DNA of 64,000 bases from Flaccisagitta enflata (taxonomy: Eukaryota; Chaetognatha; Sagittoidea; Aphragmophora), in contig OZ231128.1 of assembly GCA_965153355.1 (NCBI GenBank), positions 26,350,001-26,414,000 of the forward strand, in the 5' to 3' direction. Below the pieces are notes generated by a model, which did not search any database, was not told the origin of the DNA, and worked only from the letters and a program-made list of their open reading frames with translations. Position 1 is the stretch's first letter; every line of letters begins with the position of its first letter. Position numbers and translations under genes: made by a program. Positions 35,466 to 48,105 of the stretch are shown piece after piece.

Positions 35466-38400
35466 ATGGACGAGGACGATCCTTATGAATCCCTCCCGCC
35501 GGAGACGCCCACTCACTATCACATGATGGCGGGATCTGTCGCAGGCGTTGCAGAGCACTGCCTGTAAGTCACGCCGAAAGGGAGGTGGTGGGGGTTGTTG
35601 TGGGTTGGTGAAAAGAAGGATAATTTTTGGTTGGCGTTAAGAATAAAAATGTGAGTTACTTGGTGAGTGATACTGATATTGTCCAAGATTTAACCCCGTT
35701 TCTGTTGTCCTCATTCATTTCACAGCATGTACCCCGTTGATGTCGTCAAAACCAGAATGATGTGCATTAAAGGAAACCCGGAAACTCAGTATAAATCTAT
35801 TACAGGTACGTTGGTAAGCTTTTCTGGAGACACGAGTTGTTGTCGAAAACGTGTTGAAATTCCCACTTGCTCTTAAAGCGGTTATTCACAGAGAGCGTAA
35901 CATTGCTAAAGGCAGAACGAAAATTAAGCCCGGATTATCGAAATCCACTTTTCTGGACTCCCCATCAGATACAATGAGGGAGAAGAAGAGACATACTTTC
36001 GAAGATAATTCGTGCTCTCACTGTATGCCAATTATTCACAGGCGCTTTAAGAACAATGATTCGCCAAGAGGGATGGAGTCGCCCCGTGCGCGGCGTGTCG
36101 GCGGTTTTTGTCGGCGCCGGCCCGGCTCATGCGATGTATTTTGCCGGATATGAAAAGATAAAAAGAGAATTGACAATAAGATTGACGAAAGGGAAACCGG
36201 GAGAATCGCCGCTCGCAAACGCCTTAGCCGGTGAGCATCGTCAACTTCGGCATTACTGCCCACACTTTATGAACCGTGCACTCTTCAATATTGACTTATT
36301 GTGTGTACCGTACAGACGAAAGTGGAATACAAGAAGTTAACCCCCCAAAAACTGTAGCACCCCCCTACAGCTTCAACCGCTGAGTGAACAAAGGTATATA
36401 AGATAAGGAATGGCAGTTTGTATCAATACAATTAGCCTCATCAGAGCGATTCTGTAATTTCATTTTCAGTAAAAAGTTACAGCTTAAAAACTAGCAAAAA
36501 ATGATATTTTTTGAATTTTACTAAAATGCAATTTTTCACTGTTTTTTTAGCAATATCTCTGGATTGAGAATGAAATTCCAAAATCGCTCTGATGAGGCTG
36601 ATTGTATGGATATAAGCTTCTATTTTTTATCATATATATCTTTTTTCATTCAGCGGTTGAAGCTGTAGGGGGGGTGCTACAGTTTTTGGGGGGTTAACTT
36701 CTTGTATTTCACTTCTGTCTGTACTCTGAAGTGATCAGTGAAATAATCTTTGGCGCCTTTTGATTGGTCCGGTGACAGGCGGCTGTGCGACGCTGTTGCA
36801 CGACGCGGTGATGAATCCTGCAGAAGTCGTTAAGCAAAGAATGCAGATGTTCCAAAGCCCCTACAGAAACTGCCGCGATTGCATTCTCAAGGTGATTGTC
36901 CTTTGTCCTTTGTCAAGGTGATCGTCCTTTGTCCTGGTAAGTCTTGGATCTGTCATTGCATCCTGATAGCCTACCGTGAATTCACCTTCTCTCCCGCAGA
37001 TCTACCATTCTGAGGGTGTCCGCGCGTTTTACCGCAGTTACACCACGGCTTTGTCGATGAACATCCCGTTTCAAGTGACGCATTTCGTCACTTACGAGAA
37101 AATGCAGGATATTACGAACCGCGATCGTCAATACAATCCCTGGACACACATGGTCTCAGGCGGCTTGGCTGGCGGCGCAGCTGCCGCCGTCACCACCCCC
37201 ATGGACGTGTGCAGAACTCTGCTCAACACGCAGCAAGGTGAAAGTAACGAAACGGTGAAAAGATTGATTGTCGTTCTATATGGGCTAAGACGGTGCGCTT
37301 AGTACAGGTTCGGATGGATTATTAAATGCTATATGTCATTTTCTAACCCATCATACCCTACAGCCCAAACCACTTACAGTAGAGACTTGAAATTTGGTAC
37401 AGAAAGTCAGTGGGGGAATACTTTTGGGTCCATCAGAGGGTTTTTTCAACTACCACACCTGAGCAAAGATATGGGGGTGGAGTGGGGCAAATTGAGGGTT
37501 GAAAAATCTCAAAAATTGTTTTTCTATTTTATTCAAATTTTTGAATTGCATTAGTAAAATCTAGTTTATACCATGATAGATATACAAAAAAAATTGAATT
37601 ATTCTCAAAATTTGAAGAGTTATGCATGTCCGAACATTACAACGAAGCATTTGGGTAATTTCAGGAGAAACCAACCAAATCATAAAACCCTCTAATCATA
37701 GATTTTGCTCATTTTTGGTGTACAGGTGTGCCCGGGGGAGATATTCAAAAATCCCGAATCTTTTTGTTCTACGACCAATATTTTAGATTTTACGGGCATT
37801 TGAAATTTTTGGAATATTGAGAATTTTAGGTATTTTGGCAAGGTTGAAATGGTTATAACTCCACTAGTATATATGGGAATGAGGTGATCTTGGTATCAAT
37901 CTACAAGTTTTAGCCTAAAGAATATTACAGAACAAAAATTTTATTGGAAAAATTTATATCTGATGGTTTTTTTGCCTATGCGGGGCCATTTTGGGTACCC
38001 CTAAGTACCTAGTACGATGAAATTTGGTGAAATTTTTTTTGCAAAAGATTCTCTGATGTTTTTTTATTCATATCCAAAAGAAAAGAAAATGGTGTTTTTC
38101 TTCAAAGATACTGAAAAAAAGGGTCAAAGTGAAGTCCTTTGATTCCTGGCTCCTGATTGGTTCTTTGGATCTATCGCTGACCAATCAGGAGCTAGGATTC
38201 AAAGGGCTTCACTTTGACCCTTTATTTTTGTATCTTTGAAGAAAAACATTCTAATTTCTTTTTAATATGAATCAAAAAACATCAGAGAATCTTTTCCAAA
38301 CATTTTCTTACCAAATTTCATCGTACTAGGTACCTAGGGGTACCCAAAATGGCCCCGCATAGGCAAAAAAACCATCAAATATAAATTTTTCCAATAAAAT

Positions 38401-39989
38401 TTTTGTTCGGTAATATTCTTTAGGCTAAAACTTGCATATTGATACCAAGATCACCTCATTCCCATTTATACTAATGGAGTTATGACCATTTAAACCTTTG
38501 CAAAATACCCAAAATTCTCAAAATTCCAAAAATTTCAAATGCCCGTTAAATCTAAAATATTGGTCGTAGAACGAAAAGATTCGGGATTTTTGAATATCTC
38601 CCCCGGGCACACCTGTACACCAAAAATGAGCAAAATCTATGATTTGAGGGTTTTATGATTTGGTTGGTTTCTCCTGAAATTACCCATTTTAAAAATATCA
38701 AAAATACTTGTAAAATCACTTAAAATCTGAAATTTTTGATAATTTTTAGTTAGTTATGTTTGTTAGAGCCAAATACAACATATCCAATTAAAGAATCCAA
38801 AATTTCAAAAAAAAATTTTTTTTGAGATTTTTCAACCCTCAGGGGCTACCCCACCCCACCCCTATATCTCTGCTCAGGGGCGAATTTTGAAAAAAAAACC
38901 CTCTGATGGCCCTTAAAGTATTCCCCCACCGACTTTCCATGCCCAATTTCAAATCTCTACTATAAGTAGTTTGGGCTGTAGGGTATGGTGGGTTAGAAAG
39001 TGACATACAGCATTTTATAATCCATCCGAACCAGCGCTACTGACTGACCGAAATGGTGAATACATATTGAAACTCGAGATAAAAACTATTTTGCTTCTCA
39101 GGTCTTTGCGCTGTTCCTCATTGCGCCGAATCTCCGGTGCCCGGTGGACCGGGCTTAACATTGAACAATACCAGAACTGCCAAAGTAACCGGCATGTTTC
39201 AAGCAGGTCGCATCGGTAAGTTGTTCTGATTTTCGATCATGCTCAATGATAATCCACTTTTTCGCATTGGGCCTATAGGCTTTGAACTCTATTTGCATCC
39301 TCTTCAGTTTACGTGACGAACGGCGTTGGGGGATTCTTTAAAGGGTTAAGGCCTCGCGTTATCTACCAAATGCCTGCAACGGCCATCAGTTGGGCATGCT
39401 ACGAATCTTTCAAACATTTCCTTATGCGAAAGGACGACGACGGCGACGGTGGCCAAGGTGCCAACCCTAGCTCGTCCATGAGTGACACTTTCACAGACTC
39501 GAACAAAGTCGTCATTAACGTCTCAGCAGCGGCAGGCACACGAGAGCCTCCCTCCTCGTCATCGTCATCGGCCGCGGCCCCTTTGACAACGTCACCGTCG
39601 TCGACGCCTCACTTCAACATCTCAGCGCCGCCTTCAACGACTTCCGGTCCGCATTCCATTCTTTCGTCGGAGCTGGCGAAGACGACTGTCAAGCCGGGAC
39701 TGCCTTTACCGGGTAAGATTTTTCCATTTTTAATTCGGCCGTGTCCACTTAAATCGACCATCAATTTATCGAGTAGCGATATCATCTAATAATTTCCCTC
39801 CAAACAAGGAGACTGAAGAATGTTCCTCCTAAGCAGTTTTCTCCTACTTTACCAGGCTCTAAAGGTGGAATGCACGTCTGCGCCGCCTCGACGTCTGACG
39901 GACTGCTGCATTTCGGTGACGAAGGCGCCAACGGCGAGAAGCTTTTAGATTCCAATTCCGTTTCGTCCTCCAAGTGTCGGTCCAGTTGA
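35466..39989 (+). CDS. Mitoferrin, mitochondrial iron carrier (SLC25A28/37), 8 exons
   Basis: Inner-membrane carrier importing iron for haem and Fe-S synthesis. Exons 35466-35563, 35726-35805, 36042-36230, 36779-36891, 37000-37237, 39102-39215, 39308-39712 and 39856-39989 give 456 residues. Three carrier signatures are present: [20 protein letters not shown] and [10 protein letters not shown]. Mitoferrin-typical blocks are [40 protein letters not shown] and [20 protein letters not shown]. After the last helix ([14 protein letters not shown]) a Ser/Thr/Pro-rich tail of about 115 residues follows, whereas vertebrate mitoferrins end soon after this point; exon 8 closes the frame with a stop, so the tail seems real. 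Intron 5 holds a 1.7 kb palindrome, intron 3 a 0.4 kb foldback. I cannot separate mitoferrin-1 from -2. Confidence 0.93.
36311..36723. mobile_element. Foldback element in mitoferrin intron 3
   Basis: TACAGACGAAAGTGGAATAC (36311) pairs with the complement ending CTGTCTGTA (36723). Right arm contains GTAGGGGGGGTGCTACAG. Arms about 190 bp. Same TA-CAGAC start as 34393-34799. Confidence 0.75.
37301..39041. mobile_element. 1.7 kb near-perfect palindrome in mitoferrin intron 5
   Basis: Left arm begins AGTACAGGTTCGGATGGATT; the right arm ends with the complement AATCCATCCGAACCAGCGCT. Arms of about 830 bp meet near 38160-38190 around the inverted pair CCTGATTGGT/ACCAATCAGG. No coding frame. The transcript of this intron should fold into a very long hairpin. 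Confidence 0.8.
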
Positions 39990-41105
39990 TGTTACGCCAA
40001 GTCCACGCGTAGAACGGAGAATCAAAGAGTTAGGGAGGCAGTTTCCTCATGCGTGAGGGAGAGCCTAATCATCATCATCGTCGTCCAGGTCTTCTTACTC
40101 TGTTGTAGTCGTCGTCTGCAGATTTTTATGCGAGCGTGCTCTTGGAAAGTCTTTTTATTCTTCCGTTTGACGCGGAAGTTGTCGCTAATCTGTTATTTAT
40201 TATCATTTCTTTACATTGTTATTTTTTTTATGAAGCGAGGTTTTGAGCTTGGAAGATTTCAAATCTTCGATAATGAGCCTCGTCGCAACTCATTCTCAGA
40301 TGGTCTAGTTGCCGATCTCACATCGTCGAATGATTTATTAGTTGGACATAAACTCGCAGCTATCAAATCACGATGAGATAAAAATTTGTTCAGGGTTAAA
40401 CAGACCATGTTGTTACTGTGCTGTGTGAGTGACCGGTTTGTCTGTGTGTGATTGCGTGTTTGTGGACGCGGAATGATAAATTTCCAGTGTGAAGCCCACC
40501 AAATCAACTTGATCATTTAGCAAACTTCATGGAAGTTACGGAGTCATTTAAAATGACGCTATTTACCAGACGGTGTTTTGTTTCCATTACTTAATGCACT
40601 GAGCAAAGTGATTTCGTTACGTCGCATTGATCATCTTCAAAGTCACATGAGATTTATTTCCGAAGATCAATCTAAAAACCGGTACTAATCGAACATGATC
40701 CGGTGAATGAAAAAGCATAATATCGATTCTTTTTACTAAAGTGCCGTCGTTACTGCTGGAACGTGACTGTGATAAGTTTTGTTTCGCATGAGGGAATCCC
40801 ATGTATGCATTTCCCAAGTTAAGTGGTCAATCGTGTTATTAAAAAAGCTAGCAATTGATACTACTCTGTTGATCATAAAAAAAAAAGCTTCGGTCCCCAT
40901 AGATTCGAGAGAAAAGCTGACTTTTTTCCGACTTTGGTCCATGTCCAGTTAGAGTTAAGAATTGAAGATAAAAGCAGTTAAAAATGTGCGGCATTTAATC
41001 GAAATGCCGTGCTCTACTGAAGGGAATTGTTTGTTTCATCGACTTTATTTCAACAGCTTGTGGTAATCGTGCAACGTGCACGCGCCTGTATAAAAAGACT
41101 TTAAA
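39990..41105. other. Mitoferrin-WARS2 intergenic spacer
   Basis: 1.1 kb without a recognisable exon or repeat family. An acceptor-like GACTTTATTTCAACAG ends at 41056, 49 nt before the WARS2 ATG. Confidence 0.5.
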
Positions 41106-44100
41106 ATGAGGACGTTGATGCTGCACGCGTTTCGCACGCGATGGTACTACCAAACATTAACATGTCGACGCGGCATTCGAACTTCGTCCTCGTTGAACTC
41201 CAATAAAGTGATATTTTCGGGTATTCAGCCGACTGGGAATCTGCATCTCGGCAATTATCTCGGCGCCGTTCGTCATTGGATCGATTTGCAGGTTTCAACG
41301 ACGTTCTTGAATTAGTGCTAGTTTCAGGTCACGCATCATTTGCAGAGTTGTGACCTAGGACAGCAAAACTCTTACTGTACGCTTACTGGACTTTCTTACA
41401 TGATTTTATTTCGACACTACTTTTATACATAATGAGTACAATAGTGACCCAAGGTAGGAAATTAACGTCACTGTATGAAGGCAACATGTCACCATATGGC
41501 CCTAGTTTTAATTTACAAAGGCAATGATAAGTATTTGGCTGGCACGGGTTCAAGAACGAGCCTGCATTTCAAAGCTGCCTCTAGTATGACCAACAAGCTT
41601 CGAAAACATTTTTCTGCATTGTGGATCTTCACGCCATCACCGTCCCGAGAGACCCGCAAGATCTCAAAGACAGCATATACACTCTCACCGCCGAGTTACT
41701 AGGCGCCGGTCTCGATCCACAGAGGTATCGGCGCTAATGCGGTTTTAATTTGCAATACAATTGTGAAATAGGGGAAGCTTATGGCTAATCATTGATTTGC
41801 TAAATTTTCCTTTGACGCAGGTGTACGCTTTACTGTCAGTCGTCCGTTCAAGAGCATGCGGAAATGGGCTGGATACTTGGCACTTTAGCCAATCATAATA
41901 AATTAAGGAACTTGCCCAATTTCAAAAGTAAAGCACAAAAAGACGAAACGGAACCCTATCAATTGGGCTTGCTTATTTATCCCGGTTAGTAGTATGGTAA
42001 ATCAATTTCTTAAGGTAAGGGTTGGTCAACAAAGGTGTGTTTCTCTTCACAAATCATCACTTGCTCGCATCTTTGTTTCAGTGTTACAAGCGGCGGACAT
42101 ACTTCTCTTTCATGCGACGCATGTTCCCGTTGGTGTTGACCAAGTGGCGCACCTGAATCTTACCAACTCTTTGAGAGAAGACTTCAATCGGGTTTTTAAG
42201 GATGGTTACTTTGCTCCCGGTAAGTGCCGTCGGTTTAGTATGAAGTTCATTGGCGGATCTGGCGCCACATGGGCTTGCGTCATTTTGATGTTAAGGAGGA
42301 TTCCTTCACTTTAAGTATTCCAAGATTGTGATTTCATACGATATGCGCAACTGAAAGTGAAAAAAAGCTGCTAAGGAAAAAGTAACTTTATTTCTGCATA
42401 GCATAGCAAGTACTTCCACTTTAATACAGAGGAGGGAAATTGTTCCACTTGTCATATAAACGTCTTGGAATTGCCTGTTGGATCGGATGGACCAACGCGC
42501 GATCCGATCACTGGCCCACTCGCTGGTCGTGACTCGTGACTTTGAGTTCGATCCTCGATCCTTAATTACCCAATTCCCGCGCGATCCTCGATTATTTGAT
42601 CGCGGATCATCTACGATCCCCCCTCTCATCCTTTTTCCGCTCATTCAGTTCAACCTCTGATCGGTGACTTGCCCAAAGTGAAAAGCCTGACCCAACCGAC
42701 AAAGAAAATGAGCAAGAGCGACGAGGAAGAGAGAAGTCGAATCAACATAATCGACACTCCCGACCTGATTCGGTAAATGGCTTTTGAGATCGAGCGCCTT
42801 TGAACTCTCTCTCTGCTCGATCGTAGTAACATAAAGAATCCTATTTAATATGCTGTTATCTTGTTTCGACTAAGTATGTCTTTTATTATTCAATGGCAGT
42901 TCTTTCTATCCTAACAAACATATCGAAGTTGAAATTGTTGCAGTCCCGTATACAATTAAGTTCTCCCCCCCCCCCGGCTGAAAAGTGGTTATATCCCCAT
43001 GAAGTTGAGGCCTAGGTGCTTGATTGATGATCATTTAGGGCCAGTGTGCCTCCCCCTTTCCCACCGGGGTGGGAGATAGGGAAGGAAGGGGGAAAAGAGA
43101 AAAAAACAGGTCGCTCAAGCGTCATATGGTCAGCGGATCCCGTTGCCCCATTGATGATATTATTGTGATGTTGAAGTGATGTAGGGCTTGAAAAAGATGA
43201 GCTTGAGGGTTTCAACAGTTCTGAAATTGCTCGGAAATCGAATTCAACTGAGTGTAAGAAAGAACCACTACGGGCGAGCGCCAGCTTCTACAATCCCGGC
43301 AGCGGCATCGATGGAAGGAGCTTCAAAATCTGTATTGGATTTCGTGCGAAAAACAAAGGATCCAAACACCCTCGATTTTTGATATTGAATTAACTGTTTG
43401 ATGCAATTTTCTGTTCTTGCATTCAGAGTTAAAGTCCGGGGACATAAAGGTCAACCCTAAGCGCAGACTTATACATTTTTTAAAATTTATAGCATTTCAT
43501 AATTATTATGGTCAATTTTTTTCATCGATGTCACTCATTCGGTTTGGAAGATATTAAACTTTTCCTTCCAGATCTACTTCCTTACTCGGATGAAGATGTA
43601 TGTAAAGGTGATTTTTATGGTGCGATTTTCCTTGTCATTGTCTGTCTTACTATGGTGTAGTGAGTTACGCACTGGGGTTACCTCTCACCAAATCTTTTTT
43701 TTCATGGTGCTAAATTGCATGACACAGCCTGCTGCATGCAGTCGGTTTCTCTCTTGGTAAAGAGATGAACCCTCTGCACATCGGTGTATCCATCTGTCCA
43801 TTTTTTTTTTGGTTTTAGCCAGTCAGTCTTTCTCAACGCGCAATGATACATCGGAATGTATACTCTGACTTAGAGAAAATGTCAGTGGAGATGAGTTTTA
43901 AAAAGAAGTCGTAAAATGATTGTTACCTTTTTTTCCCACTTTTTTTATGAAATAAGTTTGTAAAACATCAAAATGAGAAATGCTTAAGACTTATGATTTC
44001 CCTAGTGTTAATCAGTGTCCTCACTTTAGTCAAAGTGCTTAACATCTTTTTCAAGCGAGCTTTTTAACCCCTGCTGATATCGCCCTCTAGGTAATGGGGT

Positions 44101-46524
44101 AGCGGCCCCAAAGGGGCCGATGACCTATGATTCCACACAAGGCGATTTTGTTTTGTTTTGAGGTATAGGAGGGCTATTTTGTGGCCAAAGAAAGAGGTGA
44201 TTTCAGGCCTGAGAAGGCTGTTTTGAGGTCTAAGAGGGGGATTTTAGGCCTGGCAAGGCAATTTTGAGGCTTGGAAGGGCTGAATTGAGTCTCAAAAGCG
44301 TTTGTTTCAAGGTCTGGGATGGCTGATTTGAGGCCTGAGAGGATTGATTTGGGCCTAGGAGGGCTGATTCTAGGCTGGGGAGGGCTAATTTTAAGTCTGA
44401 GAGAACTGATTTCAGGCCTGAAAATGCTGATTTGCAGTCTGAGAGGGCTGATTTGATGCCTGAGAGAGCTGATTTGAGGCCTGACAAGGCCACTTTCAGG
44501 CCTGAGGGGGCTGATTTTTATTTGGGAGGGCTGATTTTTTGGCTCATGGGGCTTGATTTGAGGTGTCAGAAGGCTAATTTGAGGCTTTAAAGGGCAAATT
44601 TGGAGCCTGAGAGGGGTGAATTGAATCCCAAGAGCGCTGTTTTGAGGTTTGGGAGAGCTGGTTTGAGGCCTGAGAGGGTTGATTCAGGCCTGGGAGGGCT
44701 GATTTGAGGCTTAGGAGGGCTAATTTGAGGCCTGAGAGGGCTTATTTGAGGGCTGAGGGGGCTAATTTGAGGCCTGGTTGGGCTGATTTCAGACCTGAAC
44801 AGGTTGCCCCAAGGGCAATATGTGGTCAGCGATACCCGTTGCCCTGCTTTGCATGATTGTGAAATGGAGTGAGAGGAAGCAGGGCAGTGGCCCGGAAAGG
44901 GAAGAAATCTTGTAGAACACAGGTGGACTTTTGTTCATCATTCCATCTGCCCGTCCGTTCCCCCCAGGCCCTCTCAGGCCTGAAATCTGTCCTCAGGCCT
45001 GAGATTTACCCTCTCAGGCCTGATTTCTGACCTCTCGGGCCTTGAATCAGTGAGGACAAATTTCAGGCCTGAGAGGACAAATTTCAGGCCTGAGAGGACA
45101 AATTTCAGGCCTGAGAGGACAGATTTCAGGCCTGAGAGGGCAGATTTCAGGCCTTGGAATCACAGGTATCAGCCCCTCCGGGGCCGCTGCCCAAAAAGCA
45201 GATTTTAGGAAAAGACTATTTTTGGAGGTACTGATTATGAAATTTGATTTTTTGCTTTTCAGGTTGGAAAATCAGAGAAATTGTACAGTACCTTCCGAGC
45301 AAACCCAGTTAAAACTGGAGGATTAATTTTTGTTTCTTTAATTTCATTTCCCAAACTTCATTTTTTGCATCAAACTTAATTTGAAAGATACTTAATTCCT
45401 TGAACATATTTGGCTGTCAAAAAAAATAACTTGTGAAATCAAAGTGCAAGAAGACATCAATATTGAGTGTTCTAACCCAGACCATTGGATTCGGCAGAAA
45501 ATTCTACCTATCCTAGACTACAAGAACAGCTCAGTCAGACAATTATTTCAGATTTTATGGCCATTTAAAGTTTTTAAGGACAATTGTCCTAAATTATTTT
45601 GAGACAATTGTCCTTAAAAACTTTAAATGGCTGTAAAATCTGAAATGATTATCTGACTGCGCTGTTCTTGTAGTCTAGGATAGGTAAAATTTTCTGCCAA
45701 ATCCAATGGTCTGGGTTAGAACACTCAATATTGATGTCTTCATGCACTTTGATTTCACAGGTTATTTTTTTTTGACAGCCAAATATGTTCAAGGAATTAA
45801 GTATCTTTTAATTAAGTTATGTACAAAAAATGAAGTTTGGGAAATGAAATTAAAGTAACAAAAAAAAATCCTCCAGTTTTGGCCGGGTTTGCTCGGAAGG
45901 TATCAATAGAAAGGGGGGGGGGAATCAAAAGCGACTCAAATTTATACACTTCTGTCTTGTAGTTATCACGTATAAATCTTCTCCTTCATTCAGGGAAAAG
46001 ATTAAGAAGTGTATGACTGACTCAATCCGCGCCAACACCTACGATCCCGAATCTCGACCGGGTGTTTCCAATCTCATCGATCTTTACTCCATTTGCGGCG
46101 ACGTTGACAAGGAAACGGCCATCGCCGAGTGCGCTGGCATGAAAGGTATTTGATCTTTGGCGTCCCCGCTGTCAATTTCCCTAGCTACATCGTCGTTTTC
46201 CTATCTTCATCGTTATACCATGTATTCATCGCTATCATTATCGATACGGACATCTTTATCATCGATTCACTGTGTCTTGAATCTTAATATCATTACATTT
46301 ACAATTTGTATCTTTTTCTCTTTTCAGGAAAAGTTCAATTGAAAGAAGTTGTCGCCGAGAGCATCGTTGAGAGATTGTGGCCCATCCGCGAAAGGAGTTT
46401 GGACTTTTTAAAGAACAAAGACTATATCGATCAAGTGCTTGATCGAGGGGCGGAGGAGGCGAGAGTCGTTGCCACTAAAACGATGGACGATGTCAGAAAC
46501 TTCGTTGGCTTTAGGAAACGATGA
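41106..46524 (+). CDS. WARS2: Mitochondrial tryptophanyl-tRNA synthetase, 7 exons
   Basis: Class I synthetase charging mitochondrial tRNA-Trp. Exons 41106-41291, 41585-41724, 41821-41984, 42082-42219, 42649-42772, 45994-46145 and 46328-46524 give 366 residues (human 360). Residues 1-33 are Arg/Thr/Leu-rich without acids, as in a mitochondrial presequence. HLGN at 47-50 ([17 protein letters not shown]) is the HIGH motif and KMSKS at 229-233 the second nucleotide-binding motif. Other family blocks: [53 protein letters not shown]. The terminus [10 protein letters not shown] fits the bacterial-type TrpRS end. Intron 5 (3.2 kb) holds transposon-like elements and a possible nested small ORF. The next gene starts 204 bp downstream. 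Confidence 0.94.
43113..43175. repeat. Partial GGTCAGCG-type subterminal fragment
   Basis: CATATGGTCAGCGGATCCCG, TTGCCCC and then GAAGTGATGTAGGGC: the subterminal block of the GGGCAGCGGCCCC family without its inverted arm. Confidence 0.45.
43197..43382 (+). CDS. Possible small nested ORF in WARS2 intron 5
   Basis: A frame of about 61 codons from ATG 43197 ([20 protein letters not shown]...) ends ...DPNTLDF-stop. The first 30 residues are basic, leucine-rich and free of acids, like a mitochondrial targeting peptide, and codon use resembles the real exons here more than the low-complexity frames do. I do not recognise a family. It may also be chance, or an exon of an unseen gene. Confidence 0.25.
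   Translation: MSLRVSTVLKLLGNRIQLSVRKNHYGRAPASTIPAAASMEGASKSVLDFVRKTKDPNTLDF
44096..45192. mobile_element. GGGCAGCGGCCCC-type element(s), copy D
   Basis: Left end GTAGCGGCCCCAAAGGGGCC plus GATGACCTATGATTCC; right end is the complement, GGAATCACAGGTATCAGCCC then CTCCGGGGCCGCTGCCC. The interior is a ladder of GATTTGAGGCCTGAGAGGGC-like units. A second set of ends inside (TGGTCAGCGATACCCGTTGC at about 44832 and GGGCAGTGGCCCGGAAAGGG at about 44882) shows that two elements are joined or nested. Confidence 0.7.
45290..45902. mobile_element. 613 bp palindromic element, TA-flanked
   Basis: TACCTTCCGAGCAAACCC at 45290 pairs with the complement ending 45902. Arms of about 300 bp meet at GACAATTGTCC near 45580-45610. 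In WARS2 intron 5, just upstream of exon 6. No coding frame. Confidence 0.75.
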
Positions 46525-46728
46525 CATTGAATGTTCCGTTGTGTATTGTTTGTTATATATATATTCCCATCCTGTTATTTATTTGCCGAATTCTTTGAAA
46601 TATCTCACGCATCCCTCCTGATATCCTCAGGGTTAAGGCCAAGTGTAGAGCCAAGTTAAGAGCTATTATTTAATTAACTTAAAAGTAATCGTTTTGAAGC
46701 GAATCCGATCCCTTAAAATCGTTTAAAA
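46525..46728. other. WARS2-ATP synthase c intercistronic region
   Basis: 204 bp without a plus-strand AATAAA. Contains the acceptor-like CATCCCTCCTGATATCCTCAG ending 46630 (read as CCCTCC..CTCAG), 98 nt before the ATP synthase c ATG. This is the shortest gap in the run and looks like an intercistronic region of an operon or a very compact promoter. Confidence 0.5.
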
Positions 46729-47544
<816 letters not shown>

Positions 47545-48105
47545 ACGGACTCGTCTTAGGAGGGCATCTCTCCTGCGCACTTCCGTGCGCGCGCGTGGGA
47601 CTTGAGACTAGATTGCGTGGTTTTAAAAGCGTTTCATTTGAGGGGAGTTTGTGAGCGTTTCACCCGATCTCTTTTTTTGACGACACAGCCGACTTAGTTG
47701 CGCGCGTGCATGTCTTATTTGAAATGGGTGGATTGAGAGACGATGGGGAGGTCGAGGCCAATCTTTTTCAAGACTGCCGAGCTTGGTTCTGTAGTTGAAA
47801 TTTTAATATTATTTCGTGATTTGTTATATTTCTTTGGAATGAATATTTGGTCTCGTTAAATCATTGAAGGTGCCTCGTGCACGGGAAATTTCGCGGAATT
47901 AAGTGTCGTATGTGTTATTTAAGTGAAATATTTTGTGATCTCGTTAATTAATAACGAAAAAAAATCGAGATTTTTAGTTTGGCGCGGAGTTGTTCTGCTT
48001 TGAGATGTGAAGTGGTATATCAGTTTTGATATTTGGCCCGTAGGTTTTGTTAGTGATATCATCGCAAAATATTGTGCAAAAAAAAAGAAAAAAAAAAAGA
48101 AAACA
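47545..48105. other. ATP synthase c-SSR3 spacer
   Basis: 561 bp; no AATAAA, no repeat, no exon recognised. An AG at 48022-48023 (GGTATATCAG) has a poor pyrimidine tract, so acceptor status is doubtful here. Confidence 0.4.

Noticed and set aside
42480-42640. GATC-rich segment with GAGTTCGATCCTC, resembling a tRNA T-loop
   Set aside because: No cloverleaf with an anticodon arm and acceptor stem can be drawn around it.
43570-43607. Exon-like segment in WARS2 intron 5 (TTTCCTTCCAG acceptor, AAGGTGATT donor)
   Set aside because: WARS2 joins in frame from 42772 to 45994 without it, and the peptide in any frame is not recognisable. It could belong to a nested transcript, but there is no support.
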